DNA of 30,774 nt from Paludibacter sp. (GCA_030655595.1 JAUSNQ010000023.1:1-30774), one strand, 5' to 3'; shown: positions 15,516-24,704, counted from the first letter of the stretch. Notes: generated by a model from the letters alone, not told the origin. Made by a program: numbers and translations.

Positions 15516-17885
15516 TTAAAAGTAAATTTTATAAGTCATCATCGGCATAAATCCCATTTGATAGGATGTGGATACTTCCTGTTTGTTGGGGTTCCAGTTT
15601 TGCGTGAAGATATTCTGGTGGTTGGTTAGGTTTTGCAGGTCGAGACCCCATTCCTGGTTTACCTTTTTGCCGTTTGTTCGCAAGGTTATGCGGGCATTGA
15701 TTCTGAAATAATCAGGGAATCTTTCGGTATTCACATTAGCCCAATCGTACACCGAACTGTTATTCACAGCCGATTGTTCTGCGTTAATTGGTAAATAGCG
15801 CATACCACCTGCCCAAACACCCTTCAGGTCGGCAGCAAGCGATGTTTTTTGGTTGAAATGCCATTCGTATCCGCCTAAGGCATTGAATACATAGTTGTTG
15901 TTGAAGATCGTATTTCGCCAGATGCCGTCGTATCCGGTGGCTTTTGCATCGAAAACCGATGCTGTAACCAGATAATAAAAGCCCTTATCAAGAAACTTCT
16001 CCAGCGTAAGTTCAACGCCCATATTTTTGCCTTTCCCTTCATTCACACAGTTGTGAAAAACATTATACGAAAATCCACCACCTGCGTTTAGCATCGAATA
16101 TTCAGGTCGATCAGGCGATACCGGTATGTTATAAAGGTATTGGTAATAGACTTCCAATTTCAACCGGTGCCTGTCACCCAACACCCGATCGTAACCGGCC
16201 ACTAAGTGCATGCTTTTCGAGAAATCAAGCTTTTCATTGGTGCGTTCGTGAATGTTGTTTGCCGAATCGGTCAGCAACTGCATGAAGTAAACCGGTTTAA
16301 GTTGCGACTGACTGTGCAATCCGGCGCCAAAACTAACAGCTTCTTTTTTAGTAGCTTGCCATTTAAGTGCCATCCTCGGCTCAATCGCATGAGAATCGTT
16401 CAGAAATAAATAAGCAGCATGCAGACCTGAATTCAGCGTAAGTTGATCAGAAAACTTGTATTGCCATTCTCCAAAAGCTTTTGCTGAAGAAAGGTTTTCA
16501 TGCATATCCATGTAATACCTGTAATCCCGGATGTGTTTGACATACTGTTTCCCTTTTTGCATGATGTCGAACAGGTCGAAAACAACTCCTGTGTTGATAA
16601 AATTTTGTTTGTTAATTCTTTGGGAGTATTTGCTAGAGAAAGCGTATTTTATTTCATAGATGTGCTCATTAATCATTTCGATGTCGGGATCAAAAACAAA
16701 GTCGGTCATAGATACTTTATTTCGATGCCCCGTCAGAGCCAGGTTGGTAGTCACCCGCGCGTCGTTCGAAAAATAGTGCACATGCGTTAAACCTGCCACA
16801 CCCATTTGTGAACCAAACAACAAATCGGTTCCCGAAAATCCAAATTGAGCCGAGTCGCCCTTGCTGTCGAGCATTTCGATATAGCTATCGCCGGCAATGC
16901 CGAAAAAAGTTAAACGACCCGATTTCGTGGGGAAGTTTAGTTTAAACGAAATATCTTTATACTGAGGCACCGCGCTGCCTGTACCGAAATCCATACCCAG
17001 TTTGTTTAACACTTCCATCGTGCTATAACGAATATTCACCAAATACGAAGCCTTTGTTTTTCTGCAAAGAGGTCCTTCTGCACCCAGTTCGAAACCATTG
17101 AATCCTACCTGTCCCATAAATTCATGCTTTTCGTTATTTCCGTTTCGCAGTCGCAAATCGAAAGCACCAGCCAACGCATTTCCAAATTCAGCAGGGAAAG
17201 CACCGGTATAGAAGTCGGAATTTGCCAGCAGGTTGTTGTTCAACATGCCAACCGGTCCGCCCGTTGAGCCCATGGATCCAAAGTGATTGGGGTTTGGGAT
17301 GTCAATACCTTCGAGTCTCCACAACAAACCCTGTGGCGAATTTCCACGGATGATGATATCGTTGCGTTGATCGCCCGCTGATGATACACCGGCAAAATTC
17401 TGTGCCATACGCGAAGGATCACCCAGGCTACCGGCATATCGTTCAGTTTGCTCCACGGTAAACGAACGGGCACTCGTAAGCGCCATCTCGTTGAGTGGTT
17501 GGTCTCTGTTAGCAGCTAAAATCTCAACGTCGCCAAGCGCAATCACTTGCTCTTCAAGACTTACATTCACGACTAATTCACGCCCGGTAGTAAGCAACAG
17601 GTTACTCATCACCACAGGATGGTAGCCCATCATCGAAACCTGAATTTCCGTCCGGCCTGTCAGCAATCTTTCGAAACGAAAAACCCCGTCATTATCGGTA
17701 GTGGTACCCTGAAACGGATCGGAGTTTAGAACCACAACAGTTGCCCCGGGCAACGGAAGTTTGGTAAAAGCATCCACCACTTCACCTCTTAATGTTTGGG
17801 TTAGATTGGTTTGCGAAAACGCAAACAGAGAAGATAAACAGAGTAGCAAGAGAAATCCTGATTTTTTTGCATTTAGTGTTAGCAT
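15516..17885 (-). CDS. TonB-dependent outer-membrane receptor
   Basis: This 789-residue outer-membrane transporter is predicted to take up a ligand using the TonB/ExbBD proton-motive coupling. A signal peptide covers about 1-24, with cleavage near FAFSQ. A carboxypeptidase-regulatory-like beta-sandwich covers about 32-112. A plug domain covers about 120-245, with IIIRGNSPQGLLWRLEGID. The rest is a 22-strand-type barrel ending in an aromatic residue (TYKIYF). It is not paired with a SusD-like lipoprotein, and the canonical SusC signatures are absent, so a polysaccharide role is not supported. It is divergent from the LolA/ABC operon, and the promoter region has a site shared with that operon. 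The ligand is unknown. Confidence 0.93.
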   Translation of the reverse strand: MLTLNAKKSGFLLLLCLSSLFAFSQTNLTQTLRGEVVDAFTKLPLPGATVVVLNSDPFQGTTTDNDGVFRFERLLTGRTEIQVSMMGYHPVVMSNLLLTTGRELVVNVSLEEQVIALGDVEILAANRDQPLNEMALTSARSFTVEQTERYAGSLGDPSRMAQNFAGVSSAGDQRNDIIIRGNSPQGLLWRLEGIDIPNPNHFGSMGSTGGPVGMLNNNLLANSDFYTGAFPAEFGNALAGAFDLRLRNGNNEKHEFMGQVGFNGFELGAEGPLCRKTKASYLVNIRYSTMEVLNKLGMDFGTGSAVPQYKDISFKLNFPTKSGRLTFFGIAGDSYIEMLDSKGDSAQFGFSGTDLLFGSQMGVAGLTHVHYFSNDARVTTNLALTGHRNKVSMTDFVFDPDIEMINEHIYEIKYAFSSKYSQRINKQNFINTGVVFDLFDIMQKGKQYVKHIRDYRYYMDMHENLSSAKAFGEWQYKFSDQLTLNSGLHAAYLFLNDSHAIEPRMALKWQATKKEAVSFGAGLHSQSQLKPVYFMQLLTDSANNIHERTNEKLDFSKSMHLVAGYDRVLGDRHRLKLEVYYQYLYNIPVSPDRPEYSMLNAGGGFSYNVFHNCVNEGKGKNMGVELTLEKFLDKGFYYLVTASVFDAKATGYDGIWRNTIFNNNYVFNALGGYEWHFNQKTSLAADLKGVWAGGMRYLPINAEQSAVNNSSVYDWANVNTERFPDYFRINARITLRTNGKKVNQEWGLDLQNLTNHQNIFTQNWNPNKQEVSTSYQMGFMPMMTYKIYF

Positions 17886-17933
17886 GATCGTTCTTTTAAT
17901 AGTGACGGGTAATATATAATTTTTATTTCACAG

Positions 17934-17941
17934 CAAAATTA
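17934..17941 (-). promoter_or_regulatory. -7 element for TonB-dependent receptor gene
   Basis: On the minus strand TAATTTTG followed by C matches TAnnTTTG. It lies 48 bp upstream of the ATG at 17885. It overlaps one copy of a 21-bp repeated AT-rich site (17934-17954). No clear -33 TTTG was found. Confidence 0.45.
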
Positions 17942-18143
17942 ACATTAATTCATTTTTGCAGGAATATAAAAGTTCCTGTAAGTGCTGTTTTGTGCGATGA
18001 ATGGCTGATTTTGTGATTTAAACGCCTAGGCAAACAAATAATCTTGCCACGGGGTATGTGAGGCAGATAGAAACATTTATCCCCGAAAAACAACCATTCA
18101 GCCTTTAAAACAAGCCATTTGCCAAAATTAATATTAATTTATT
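17934..18143. promoter_or_regulatory. paired candidate operators between divergent genes
   Basis: The 324-bp gap 17886-18209 holds two copies of a 21-bp sequence, at 17934-17954 and 18123-18143, with 19 of 21 identical bases. The second copy contains a perfect 16-bp palindrome AAATTAATATTAATTT (18125-18140). The first copy covers the -7 box of the receptor gene; the second covers the expected -33 region of the LolA operon. This arrangement fits a shared regulator, but the sequence is simple and AT-rich, so chance is possible. The rest of the gap shows no gene. Confidence 0.4.
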
Positions 18144-18156
18144 AACAGCAATAATA

Positions 18157-18164
18157 TATATTTG
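18157..18164 (+). promoter_or_regulatory. -7 element of the LolA-like/ABC operon
   Basis: TATATTTG followed by C matches TAnnTTTG and lies 45 bp before the ATG at 18210. It supports the internal ATG as the true start, since the longer reading frame from the TTG at 18162 would begin inside the promoter element. Confidence 0.6.
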
Positions 18165-18209
18165 CAAGCAAATAATCGTAGCAAACAGCTTCATTTAAAA
18201 AGAGAAAAC

Positions 18210-18965
18210 ATGAAACTAATCATTCAGATAACTTTAGTCATGCTCACCACACTAATGTGTACAAGCAATGCAAAAGCACAGAATTCGGCAGCAGATATCA
18301 TCAAGACAATGGAAGACCGGATGCGGGGTGTATCATCGTACAGTGAAATGAAAATGACCACGGTGCGTCCACGCTACACGCGCGAAGTGACCATGAAGAC
18401 CTGGGCAAAAGGGGAAGATTTCTCCCTGATTTTGATTACCGGTCCCGCGCGTGACAAAGGAACAGCGTACCTCAAAAGAGGTAAGGAAATATGGAATTAC
18501 GTGCCCAATATCGACCGGATGATCAAAATGCCACCGTCGATGATGTCGCAGTCGTGGATGGGCAGTGACTTCTCGAACGACGATCTGGTGCGCGAAAGTT
18601 CCACGATAGATGATTACATGCATCGGATTGTACGGTCTGAAACTTACAACGGCTACAACTGTTGGGTGTTGGAGTTGGTTCCCAAGCCCGAATCTTCCAT
18701 CGTGTACGGGAAAGTACTCATGTGGGTGGCTAAAGATTTATACGTACAATTAAAAGTAGAAAATTACGATGAGGATGGAATATTGGTTTCCTCCGTGCTT
18801 TTTGATGCGATCAAGGACCTGGGAGGGCGTAAAATTCCATCTAAAATGGAGGTCATACCGGCAGATAAAAAAAATCAGAAAACCGTGTTGGAATACTTAG
18901 ATGCCCGGTTTAATTTCGACATCAAAGAGAGTTTCTTTTCGCAACAAAATTTAAAAAACTTATAA
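18210..18965 (+). CDS. LolA-like outer-membrane lipoprotein-sorting protein
   Basis: This is a 251-residue periplasmic protein. The signal peptide is followed by a signal peptidase I site (NAKA|Q, after residue 23); the Cys in TLMC does not make a lipobox. The mature protein matches the LolA-like family often annotated as outer membrane lipoprotein-sorting protein: an incomplete beta-barrel with a hydrophobic groove that carries lipids or lipoproteins. Visible family-like stretches are KRGKEIWNYVPNIDRMIKMP and SDFSNDDLV. The start is ATG 18210, preceded by AGAGAAAAC and downstream of the promoter. It is the first gene of an operon with two permeases and an ATPase, 17 bp before the next gene. 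It probably shuttles a substrate from the ABC complex to the outer membrane. It is not necessarily the housekeeping LolA. Confidence 0.88.
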   Translation: MKLIIQITLVMLTTLMCTSNAKAQNSAADIIKTMEDRMRGVSSYSEMKMTTVRPRYTREVTMKTWAKGEDFSLILITGPARDKGTAYLKRGKEIWNYVPNIDRMIKMPPSMMSQSWMGSDFSNDDLVRESSTIDDYMHRIVRSETYNGYNCWVLELVPKPESSIVYGKVLMWVAKDLYVQLKVENYDEDGILVSSVLFDAIKDLGGRKIPSKMEVIPADKKNQKTVLEYLDARFNFDIKESFFSQQNLKNL

Positions 18966-18982
18966 AAACAAATTATAAGCGT

Positions 18983-20200
18983 ATGCAAACATTAATTATA
19001 TTGGCCTGGAGAAACATCTGGAGAAACAAACGCCGTTCGTTTATAAGCATAGCATCGGTATTATTTGCAGTTATGTTTGCCATCATGGCAGATTCTTTCG
19101 AAAGAGGTTCTTACGAGAACATGTTGAAGAATCTGGTGAATTTCAGTACCGGTTACATCCAGGTTCAGGATGTGCTGTATGAAGAAGAACCTTCGATCGA
19201 CAATATTCTATTGTATGATGAAGCATTGACTTCCACACTGGAAAAGTTTCAGGAAGATATTGACTTCACGGTTCCGAGATTGCAGGGTTTCGCACTGGCA
19301 GCGGGTACAACTAAAACGCGGGGTACATACATCTTAGGTATCGAACCGGAGAAGGAAAAACGACTTAACGACCTGGAATCGAGGATTACTGAAGGGGATT
19401 TCCTCACAGGGAAAGATGAGCGTGTCGTGATAGGTGAAGGACTTGCCAAAGTGATGAACCTTTCGGTGGGCGACACCCTGATATTGGTTGGACAAGGCTT
19501 TCAGGGTGTCAATGCAGCCGGTATGTTCCCTGTGAAAGGTATCGTGAAACTCTCCATTCCCGACATGAACAACAACACCGTTTACATGTCGATCGAAGCA
19601 GCACAACAGTTTTTTGGAGCTGAAGAACGCATTTCTTTTTTGATGGTGATGCCCAATAATCCATCTGCTACCCGCTCATTAGCCCATAAAATCAACGAAG
19701 AACTTGACAGCGAATGGTACAGGGCATTAACGTGGGAAGAGTTGTTGGTTGACATGCTCAAGATGATGGAAATCGACAGGGCCGGTAGCCGGATGATCAT
19801 TTATATCCTGTATGTGGTAATAGCTTTTGGGCTATTAGGAACCATTTTAACCATGACACTCGAACGGTTAAATGAATTTAAGATGCTGATATCCATCGGT
19901 ATGAAACGCTGGCAACTGGCAATAATCGGTTTGTTGGAATCTGTGTTCTTAAGTTTTATCGGGGTCATAGCCGGTATGGCCATAACATTTCCAATTACCT
20001 TGTACTATTACTTAAACCCGATTGAATTAACAGGTGAAATGGTTCAAATGATGGATGAATATGGCTTCGAGGCAGTCATGCCAGCGTCCATTGCACCCGA
20101 AATATTCATTTCAGAAGCGTTGACAATATTCTTTATTGCCTTGCTAATCGGCCTGTATCCTGTAGTCAAGATTTATCGATTAAAACTTCAAAGAGATTAA
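18983..20200 (+). CDS. ABC transporter permease, FtsX/LolE type (first)
   Basis: This 405-residue inner-membrane protein has the MacB/LolCE layout. One N-terminal transmembrane helix (about 18-37) follows an AWRNIWRNKRRS cytoplasmic start. A large periplasmic domain covers about 40-265. Three C-terminal helices (about 272-296, 316-342 and 375-398) form the FtsX domain. Transporters of this type work by mechanotransmission: ATP hydrolysis moves the periplasmic domains to extrude a membrane or periplasmic substrate rather than to carry it through a channel. It sits 17 bp after the LolA-like gene and 29 bp before a second, related permease, which suggests a heterodimer like LolC/LolE. Confidence 0.92.
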   Translation: MQTLIILAWRNIWRNKRRSFISIASVLFAVMFAIMADSFERGSYENMLKNLVNFSTGYIQVQDVLYEEEPSIDNILLYDEALTSTLEKFQEDIDFTVPRLQGFALAAGTTKTRGTYILGIEPEKEKRLNDLESRITEGDFLTGKDERVVIGEGLAKVMNLSVGDTLILVGQGFQGVNAAGMFPVKGIVKLSIPDMNNNTVYMSIEAAQQFFGAEERISFLMVMPNNPSATRSLAHKINEELDSEWYRALTWEELLVDMLKMMEIDRAGSRMIIYILYVVIAFGLLGTILTMTLERLNEFKMLISIGMKRWQLAIIGLLESVFLSFIGVIAGMAITFPITLYYYLNPIELTGEMVQMMDEYGFEAVMPASIAPEIFISEALTIFFIALLIGLYPVVKIYRLKLQRD

Positions 20201-20229
20201 ACCATTCACCAACAGTAGATAATAATAAG

Positions 20230-21453
20230 ATGAAGACAATATTAAAAATAGCATGGAGAAATGTGTGGCGAAACAAAGCCCGGAGTATCGTCATTATCCT
20301 GGCAGTTGGTTTCGGCTTGTGGGGTGGAATTTTTTCCACCGCGCTCATCAATGGGATGATGAAGCAACAATTTGATTCGGGTATCAAGAACATTGTTTCA
20401 CACCTCCAAATTCACCATCCGGATTACTTAGTCGAAAAGGAACCTGTTTACACGGTTTCAGATGCAGCATCCATTGTTCAGTTTTTAGAAAACCACGAAA
20501 AGGTAGCTGCCTTTACAACACGTGCGCGTACCAATGGCATGCTCGCAACCGCGTCGATGACATCAGGTGTTGAAATTTACGGTATCGACCCCATGCTCGA
20601 AAACCAAACAACGGCACTTCAAAGCAATTTGGTGGATGGCGACTATTTCGAACAAGTGACTCGTAACCCGGTGTTGATCGGTGAAAAGCTCGCCGATAAA
20701 ATGAAGATTAGCACGGGTAGCAGAATCATCATCACCTTTCAGGACCTGGAAAATGAAATTGTTTCTGCCGCTTTCAGGGTGTGTGGTGTTTACAAAACAT
20801 CCAACACGGCAAACGATGAACGCAACCTGTATGTTAAACAAGCTGATCTGGATGCCCTGTTGGGAGGAGCTGGCACGGTGAATGAAATAGCCGTATTGCT
20901 GCACGAGCTTGATAACTCGACAGTTTTTCAGTCCGAATTAAAAGATAAATTCCCCGGTAACGAAATAAGAACCTGGTTCGAGGTAAGTCCGGAACTTAGC
21001 TTTATGACTGAATTCTCCGGATTCTCGTTGATGATTTTGCTGATTATCATTTTATTCGCGATGGCTTTTGGTTTACTCAATACCATGCTGATGACCATTT
21101 ACGAACGCACCCGCGAGTTGGGCGTGTTGATGTCGGTTGGCATGAACAAGATACGGGTATTCTCGATGATTGTGCTCGAAACCAGCTTTTTAGTGCTTAG
21201 TGGCTCAGTTTTCGGGTCTTTCCTCGGGGGGTTGACTGTCTATCTCTCTTCCAAATCGGGACTCGACATCTCGGCTTTTGGTGGCGATGTATTGTCGGAA
21301 TACGGTTTCAGCGCGATTATCTATCCGACTCTCGAGCCTTCCTTCTTCTTTCACCTGGCAATATTGGTGCTCATCACGGCCATTCTATCGGCCTTATATC
21401 CGGCTTACAAAGCCCTGAAGTTAAATCCGGCAGAAGCAGTTAGAAAAGAATAA
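20230..21453 (+). CDS. ABC transporter permease, FtsX/LolC type (second)
   Basis: This 407-residue permease has the same layout as its upstream neighbour: AWRNVWRNKARS start, one helix at about 18-40, a periplasmic domain, then three helices in about 272-400. It ends with the common FtsX-family tail ALKLNPAEAVRKE. The two permeases share the start motif and domain order but differ in most residues, so they are old paralogues likely to form a heterodimer. The ATPase gene follows after 60 bp that contain a 9-bp periodic sequence. Confidence 0.92.
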   Translation: MKTILKIAWRNVWRNKARSIVIILAVGFGLWGGIFSTALINGMMKQQFDSGIKNIVSHLQIHHPDYLVEKEPVYTVSDAASIVQFLENHEKVAAFTTRARTNGMLATASMTSGVEIYGIDPMLENQTTALQSNLVDGDYFEQVTRNPVLIGEKLADKMKISTGSRIIITFQDLENEIVSAAFRVCGVYKTSNTANDERNLYVKQADLDALLGGAGTVNEIAVLLHELDNSTVFQSELKDKFPGNEIRTWFEVSPELSFMTEFSGFSLMILLIIILFAMAFGLLNTMLMTIYERTRELGVLMSVGMNKIRVFSMIVLETSFLVLSGSVFGSFLGGLTVYLSSKSGLDISAFGGDVLSEYGFSAIIYPTLEPSFFFHLAILVLITAILSALYPAYKALKLNPAEAVRKE

Positions 21454-21454
21454 T

Positions 21455-21490
21455 ACAAATAGCACGAATAAAACGAATCATACAAATTGT
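21455..21490. repeat. 9-bp periodic array, four degenerate units
   Basis: Four successive 9-bp units start ACAAAT, ACGAAT, ACGAAT and ACAAAT (21455, 21464, 21473, 21482). They fill the gap between the second permease and the ATPase gene. The consensus is ACRAAT plus three variable bases. No ORF or hairpin explains it. Confidence 0.6.
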
Positions 21491-21513
21491 AAACATTTTA
21501 AAATAGCAACACC

Positions 21514-22197
21514 ATGGCAATCATTAAAACAGAAAATCTGGTAAAAATATACAACAGTTCCATAGCGCCAGTTAAAGCCGTATCGAATGTAAACCTCGAA
21601 ATTCACGAAGGTGAATTTACAGCCATCGTTGGTCCGTCGGGTAGTGGCAAAACTACTTTCCTGAACCTGATAGGCGGTTTGGATAAGCCAACCGAAGGGA
21701 AAATCTTCATCGATGGCGACGACATCAGCAAGCTAACCGACAATCAACTGATCAATTACCGGCTGAAGAATATCGGCTTTGTTTTCCAATCATACAACTT
21801 AATCCCGGTGCTTACTGCCAAAGAAAACGTGTCGTTTATCATGCTCCTGCAAAAACGGAGTCATAAAGAAATGAACGAAAGAGCCGAGGAGTTGCTGCAT
21901 CAGGTGGGTTTATCCGACAAGATGGATGTGCGTCCGAACAAACTTTCGGGGGGACAGCAACAACGTGTAGCAGTGGCCAGGGCGTTGGCTTCAAGACCCA
22001 AATTCATTTTGGCCGATGAACCGACAGCCAATCTCGATACCGCATCAGCCTTTAATTTGCTCGACATCATGGCACGTTTAAACGAGGAGGAAAAAATCAC
22101 GTTGTTGTTTTCAACGCACGACCAACGGGTTATCGACAGGGCAAAAAGGGTGATTACTTTGGTTGATGGAGCCGTGAGTTCGGATGTAATCAAATAA
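21514..22197 (+). CDS. ABC transporter ATP-binding protein, LolD/MacB type
   Basis: This 227-residue ATPase has all the motifs of an active nucleotide-binding domain: Walker A GPSGSGKTT (40-48), Q-loop Gln92, signature LSGGQ (144-148), Walker B FILADEP with Asp168 and Glu169, and the switch His202. The sequence is closest in character to the LolD/MacB/FtsE group, which pairs with FtsX-type permeases. It should drive the two permeases encoded directly upstream. It is separated from the following outer-membrane protein gene by 19 bp. Confidence 0.95.
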   Translation: MAIIKTENLVKIYNSSIAPVKAVSNVNLEIHEGEFTAIVGPSGSGKTTFLNLIGGLDKPTEGKIFIDGDDISKLTDNQLINYRLKNIGFVFQSYNLIPVLTAKENVSFIMLLQKRSHKEMNERAEELLHQVGLSDKMDVRPNKLSGGQQQRVAVARALASRPKFILADEPTANLDTASAFNLLDIMARLNEEEKITLLFSTHDQRVIDRAKRVITLVDGAVSSDVIK

Positions 22198-22216
22198 AAT
22201 TGACAATAAGCAGGGA

Positions 22217-23407
22217 ATGAAAATGATTATTATTCGGTTGTTTGTATTGCTGGTGTTGATTTCAGCAACAACAGCAACAACAGCAAGCGCACAGGATGTT
22301 GGGAACGAAGCAGCGACCACAAACAAGTTCAGTATCCGTGGTTATATCCAGGAAATGCCAACTTTGCAATTTGTAAGGGGAGTCGATGGCTATAGTTTCA
22401 ACAACACCTTGCACAACCGCCTCAATATGCATTACCAATTCTCGTCGAACCTGCATGTGGCGTTGGAAGTACGCAACAGGTTGCTGTCAGGCGACATGAT
22501 TAAAGTTTTGTCGCCCGCAATAGTTGACTTAATCGAACAAGACAACGGACTGGTGGATGCTTCTATCGTGCCATTTTACGGTGATAATTGGCTTTGGCAC
22601 CTCAAGTCGGACAGGTTTTACATCGATTGGAAAAACAAGAATCTGCAAATTCGTCTCGGTCGGCAACGCATCAACTGGGGCATCAACATGGTTTCCAATC
22701 CCAATGATTTATTCAACACTTATTCCTTTTTCGACATCGATTATCCCGAACGTCCCGGAGCCGATGCCTTGCGGGTGCAATACTTCACGGGCGACCTCTC
22801 GAGGGTTGACTTTGCCGTGAGTCCCCATCGCGAGCTGAAAAACTCGACTGTAGCCCTGCTGTATGCTTTCAATAAAAATGCATACGACTATCAGTTGATG
22901 GGAGGATATTACAGGGAGCGATTTGCCCTGGGAGGCGGATGGGCAGGCAACATAGGCAACAGCGGGTTTAAAGGCGAATTTACCTTCTTCAACGACGTGA
23001 ACAAGATGAACTCGCTGAATGAAATCGACCTGGTGGCATCGGTTTCAGTCGATCATATCTTTCCCAACACCTTGTATGTTTTAGTGGAAGCTTTATACAA
23101 TGGCGGACACCAGCTCCAAGAACAAAACCTGTTGATGATGACGGAACCCATGCGGGCCGACAATATCTTCTTCTCGAAATATGCCTTAACAGCCAGTGCC
23201 ATGTATCCCATCTCACCCATCCTGAGCACCAGTTTGGCCGGATCCTATATGCCCGATATGAAAGCATTCTACCTGAGTCCAAACCTCACTTACTCGATGG
23301 CTACCAATTTGGATGTCAGTTTGCTGGCTCAATACTTTCATATTAAGCAAGAAATAAATACTGTAGAAAGTCTGGCATTTTACCTGCAGTTGAAGTATTC
23401 ATTTTAA
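22217..23407 (+). CDS. outer-membrane beta-barrel protein of the ABC operon
   Basis: This 396-residue protein has a signal peptide cleaved near TASA|Q (after residue 25) and then a pattern of alternating hydrophobic strands ending in an aromatic residue (LQLKYSF), as in outer-membrane barrels. Stretches such as QIRLGRQRINWGINMVSNP and the preceding strand layout resemble alginate-export or DUF1302-type porins, which accompany LolA-like proteins in some other bacteria; this link is from memory. It lies 19 bp after the ATPase gene. It is the best candidate for the outer-membrane part of the export pathway. The signal peptide is encoded by a 9-bp near-tandem repeat (22264-22290, ATTATTASA). Confidence 0.85.
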   Translation: MKMIIIRLFVLLVLISATTATTASAQDVGNEAATTNKFSIRGYIQEMPTLQFVRGVDGYSFNNTLHNRLNMHYQFSSNLHVALEVRNRLLSGDMIKVLSPAIVDLIEQDNGLVDASIVPFYGDNWLWHLKSDRFYIDWKNKNLQIRLGRQRINWGINMVSNPNDLFNTYSFFDIDYPERPGADALRVQYFTGDLSRVDFAVSPHRELKNSTVALLYAFNKNAYDYQLMGGYYRERFALGGGWAGNIGNSGFKGEFTFFNDVNKMNSLNEIDLVASVSVDHIFPNTLYVLVEALYNGGHQLQEQNLLMMTEPMRADNIFFSKYALTASAMYPISPILSTSLAGSYMPDMKAFYLSPNLTYSMATNLDVSLLAQYFHIKQEINTVESLAFYLQLKYSF

Positions 23408-23416
23408 ATCAATAAT

Positions 23417-24640
23417 ATGAAAAATGTTAAAAAATGCCAGTGCCCAACCGTTTTATTATTAACGCTTAATTTTATGCTTATAACCATGAATAATTCTTTA
23501 GCACAAAACAATATTGTTGACATTAAATCTGACGGAATAATATTTCCATTTGCGATAGAAATCGACCCGATGGAAAAACTGCTTCTGGTCAATTTCGAAA
23601 AAGACCCTGACTCGGTTTACATGGGTTTTGAACCTCAGGTATTCGATGACCCCATAAATGGGACCGGACATTTAATTATTGGCTGGAGAACAGACAAAAA
23701 GATTGATGTTTACCATCAAAAATCTCTGAAACCGGATACTTCAAAGTACAGCATTGCCGGAGCAGGTTTAAACAAAATGATTCCAGTCGATATGGAAAAA
23801 GCATTTTATGAAGTGAACGACTTTGGTGTTCAGGCACATTATAAGTTCAGGGACATGCTGGAAAGAGAAGTCGAAATTTCAATCAGAGAAAACAATCAAA
23901 GAAAACGAAAGCCATTCGGTTTGCTGGCACCAATGGGAGATGCTGCAACTCATCCCACAGCGCTGCCTATGGTCCTACTGCACGATTTTTATTTCGTCAG
24001 AAAAAACGAAACAGATATTCAGGTTTCCATCAATGACAAATATCACCAATTGGAAAATCTTCCAATACGTATGGATCGTCAAAAAATGACTTTTGTCCGA
24101 TATAGCCCTAAGCCTTTGATAGCAACATTTAATCCGGAGTTTAATGGCGTGTTGTATGATTTTCGACCATCAGTGGGGCAAGAAACTTTTCAAATGGGCG
24201 ACTATGTATATGATATTGAGTGGACTGACCATACAGCATTCATTAAATCAATGAGCGTAAAGAATAACATTCATATGCTAACCATGAGTTTTAGCCCTTC
24301 TTTTCCATGCTTGACTACGATTCCGGCAAACACCAGGTTTATGGGTGAGTTTACAATTACCGGACATGAGTCTGTAGGAAGTATTTCCGGAGCATATACC
24401 ATAGAATCCAGTAAGGAATCCATGCACATAAGCTTAGTTCCATCGAAAGGTTGGAAACCAAAAACAACCAAATTTTCCACTTGGTTTTTATTTTCTGTAG
24501 CCAAAGTTTTTAAAAAGTGGCCTACCACCTATCAATGGAATGCTGAATTACATAAGAGTCCCGAAGGTTTGTGGTATATGCAGTCAAAATGGATGCGTAC
24601 AGGGAAGATTTTGAAAGATCCTACACATCTAAAGCATTGA
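23417..24640 (+). CDS. secreted protein of unknown family in the ABC operon
   Basis: This 407-residue protein is not recognised. It has a signal peptide of about 29 residues with cleavage near NSLA|Q, so it is exported, probably to the periplasm. No lipobox and no clear barrel C-terminus are present. The body is mixed, rich in beta-type segments, with aromatic residues (for example VLYDFRPSVGQETFQMGDYVYDIEW split over about 235-275) and a conserved-looking tryptophan-rich end (KKWPTTYQWNAEL, LWYMQSKWMRTG). It is 9 bp after the outer-membrane barrel gene and is probably part of the same transcript. By position it may be an accessory factor or an enzyme acting on the exported molecule, but nothing in the sequence proves it. 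Confidence 0.8.
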   Translation: MKNVKKCQCPTVLLLTLNFMLITMNNSLAQNNIVDIKSDGIIFPFAIEIDPMEKLLLVNFEKDPDSVYMGFEPQVFDDPINGTGHLIIGWRTDKKIDVYHQKSLKPDTSKYSIAGAGLNKMIPVDMEKAFYEVNDFGVQAHYKFRDMLEREVEISIRENNQRKRKPFGLLAPMGDAATHPTALPMVLLHDFYFVRKNETDIQVSINDKYHQLENLPIRMDRQKMTFVRYSPKPLIATFNPEFNGVLYDFRPSVGQETFQMGDYVYDIEWTDHTAFIKSMSVKNNIHMLTMSFSPSFPCLTTIPANTRFMGEFTITGHESVGSISGAYTIESSKESMHISLVPSKGWKPKTTKFSTWFLFSVAKVFKKWPTTYQWNAELHKSPEGLWYMQSKWMRTGKILKDPTHLKH

Positions 24641-24704
24641 GGTTTATGCTATCACAAATTATTAAACCTTTGCTAGAAATTGAATAACCATAAATTATTA
24701 AAAC

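Noticed and set aside
15516..17885. SusC-type polysaccharide utilisation locus
   Set aside because: There is no SusD-like gene, glycoside hydrolase or SusC signature next to either receptor.
18162..18209. Start of the LolA-like gene at TTG 18162
   Set aside because: That start lies inside the -7 promoter element; ATG 18210 gives a clean signal peptide and has an AGAGAAAA leader.
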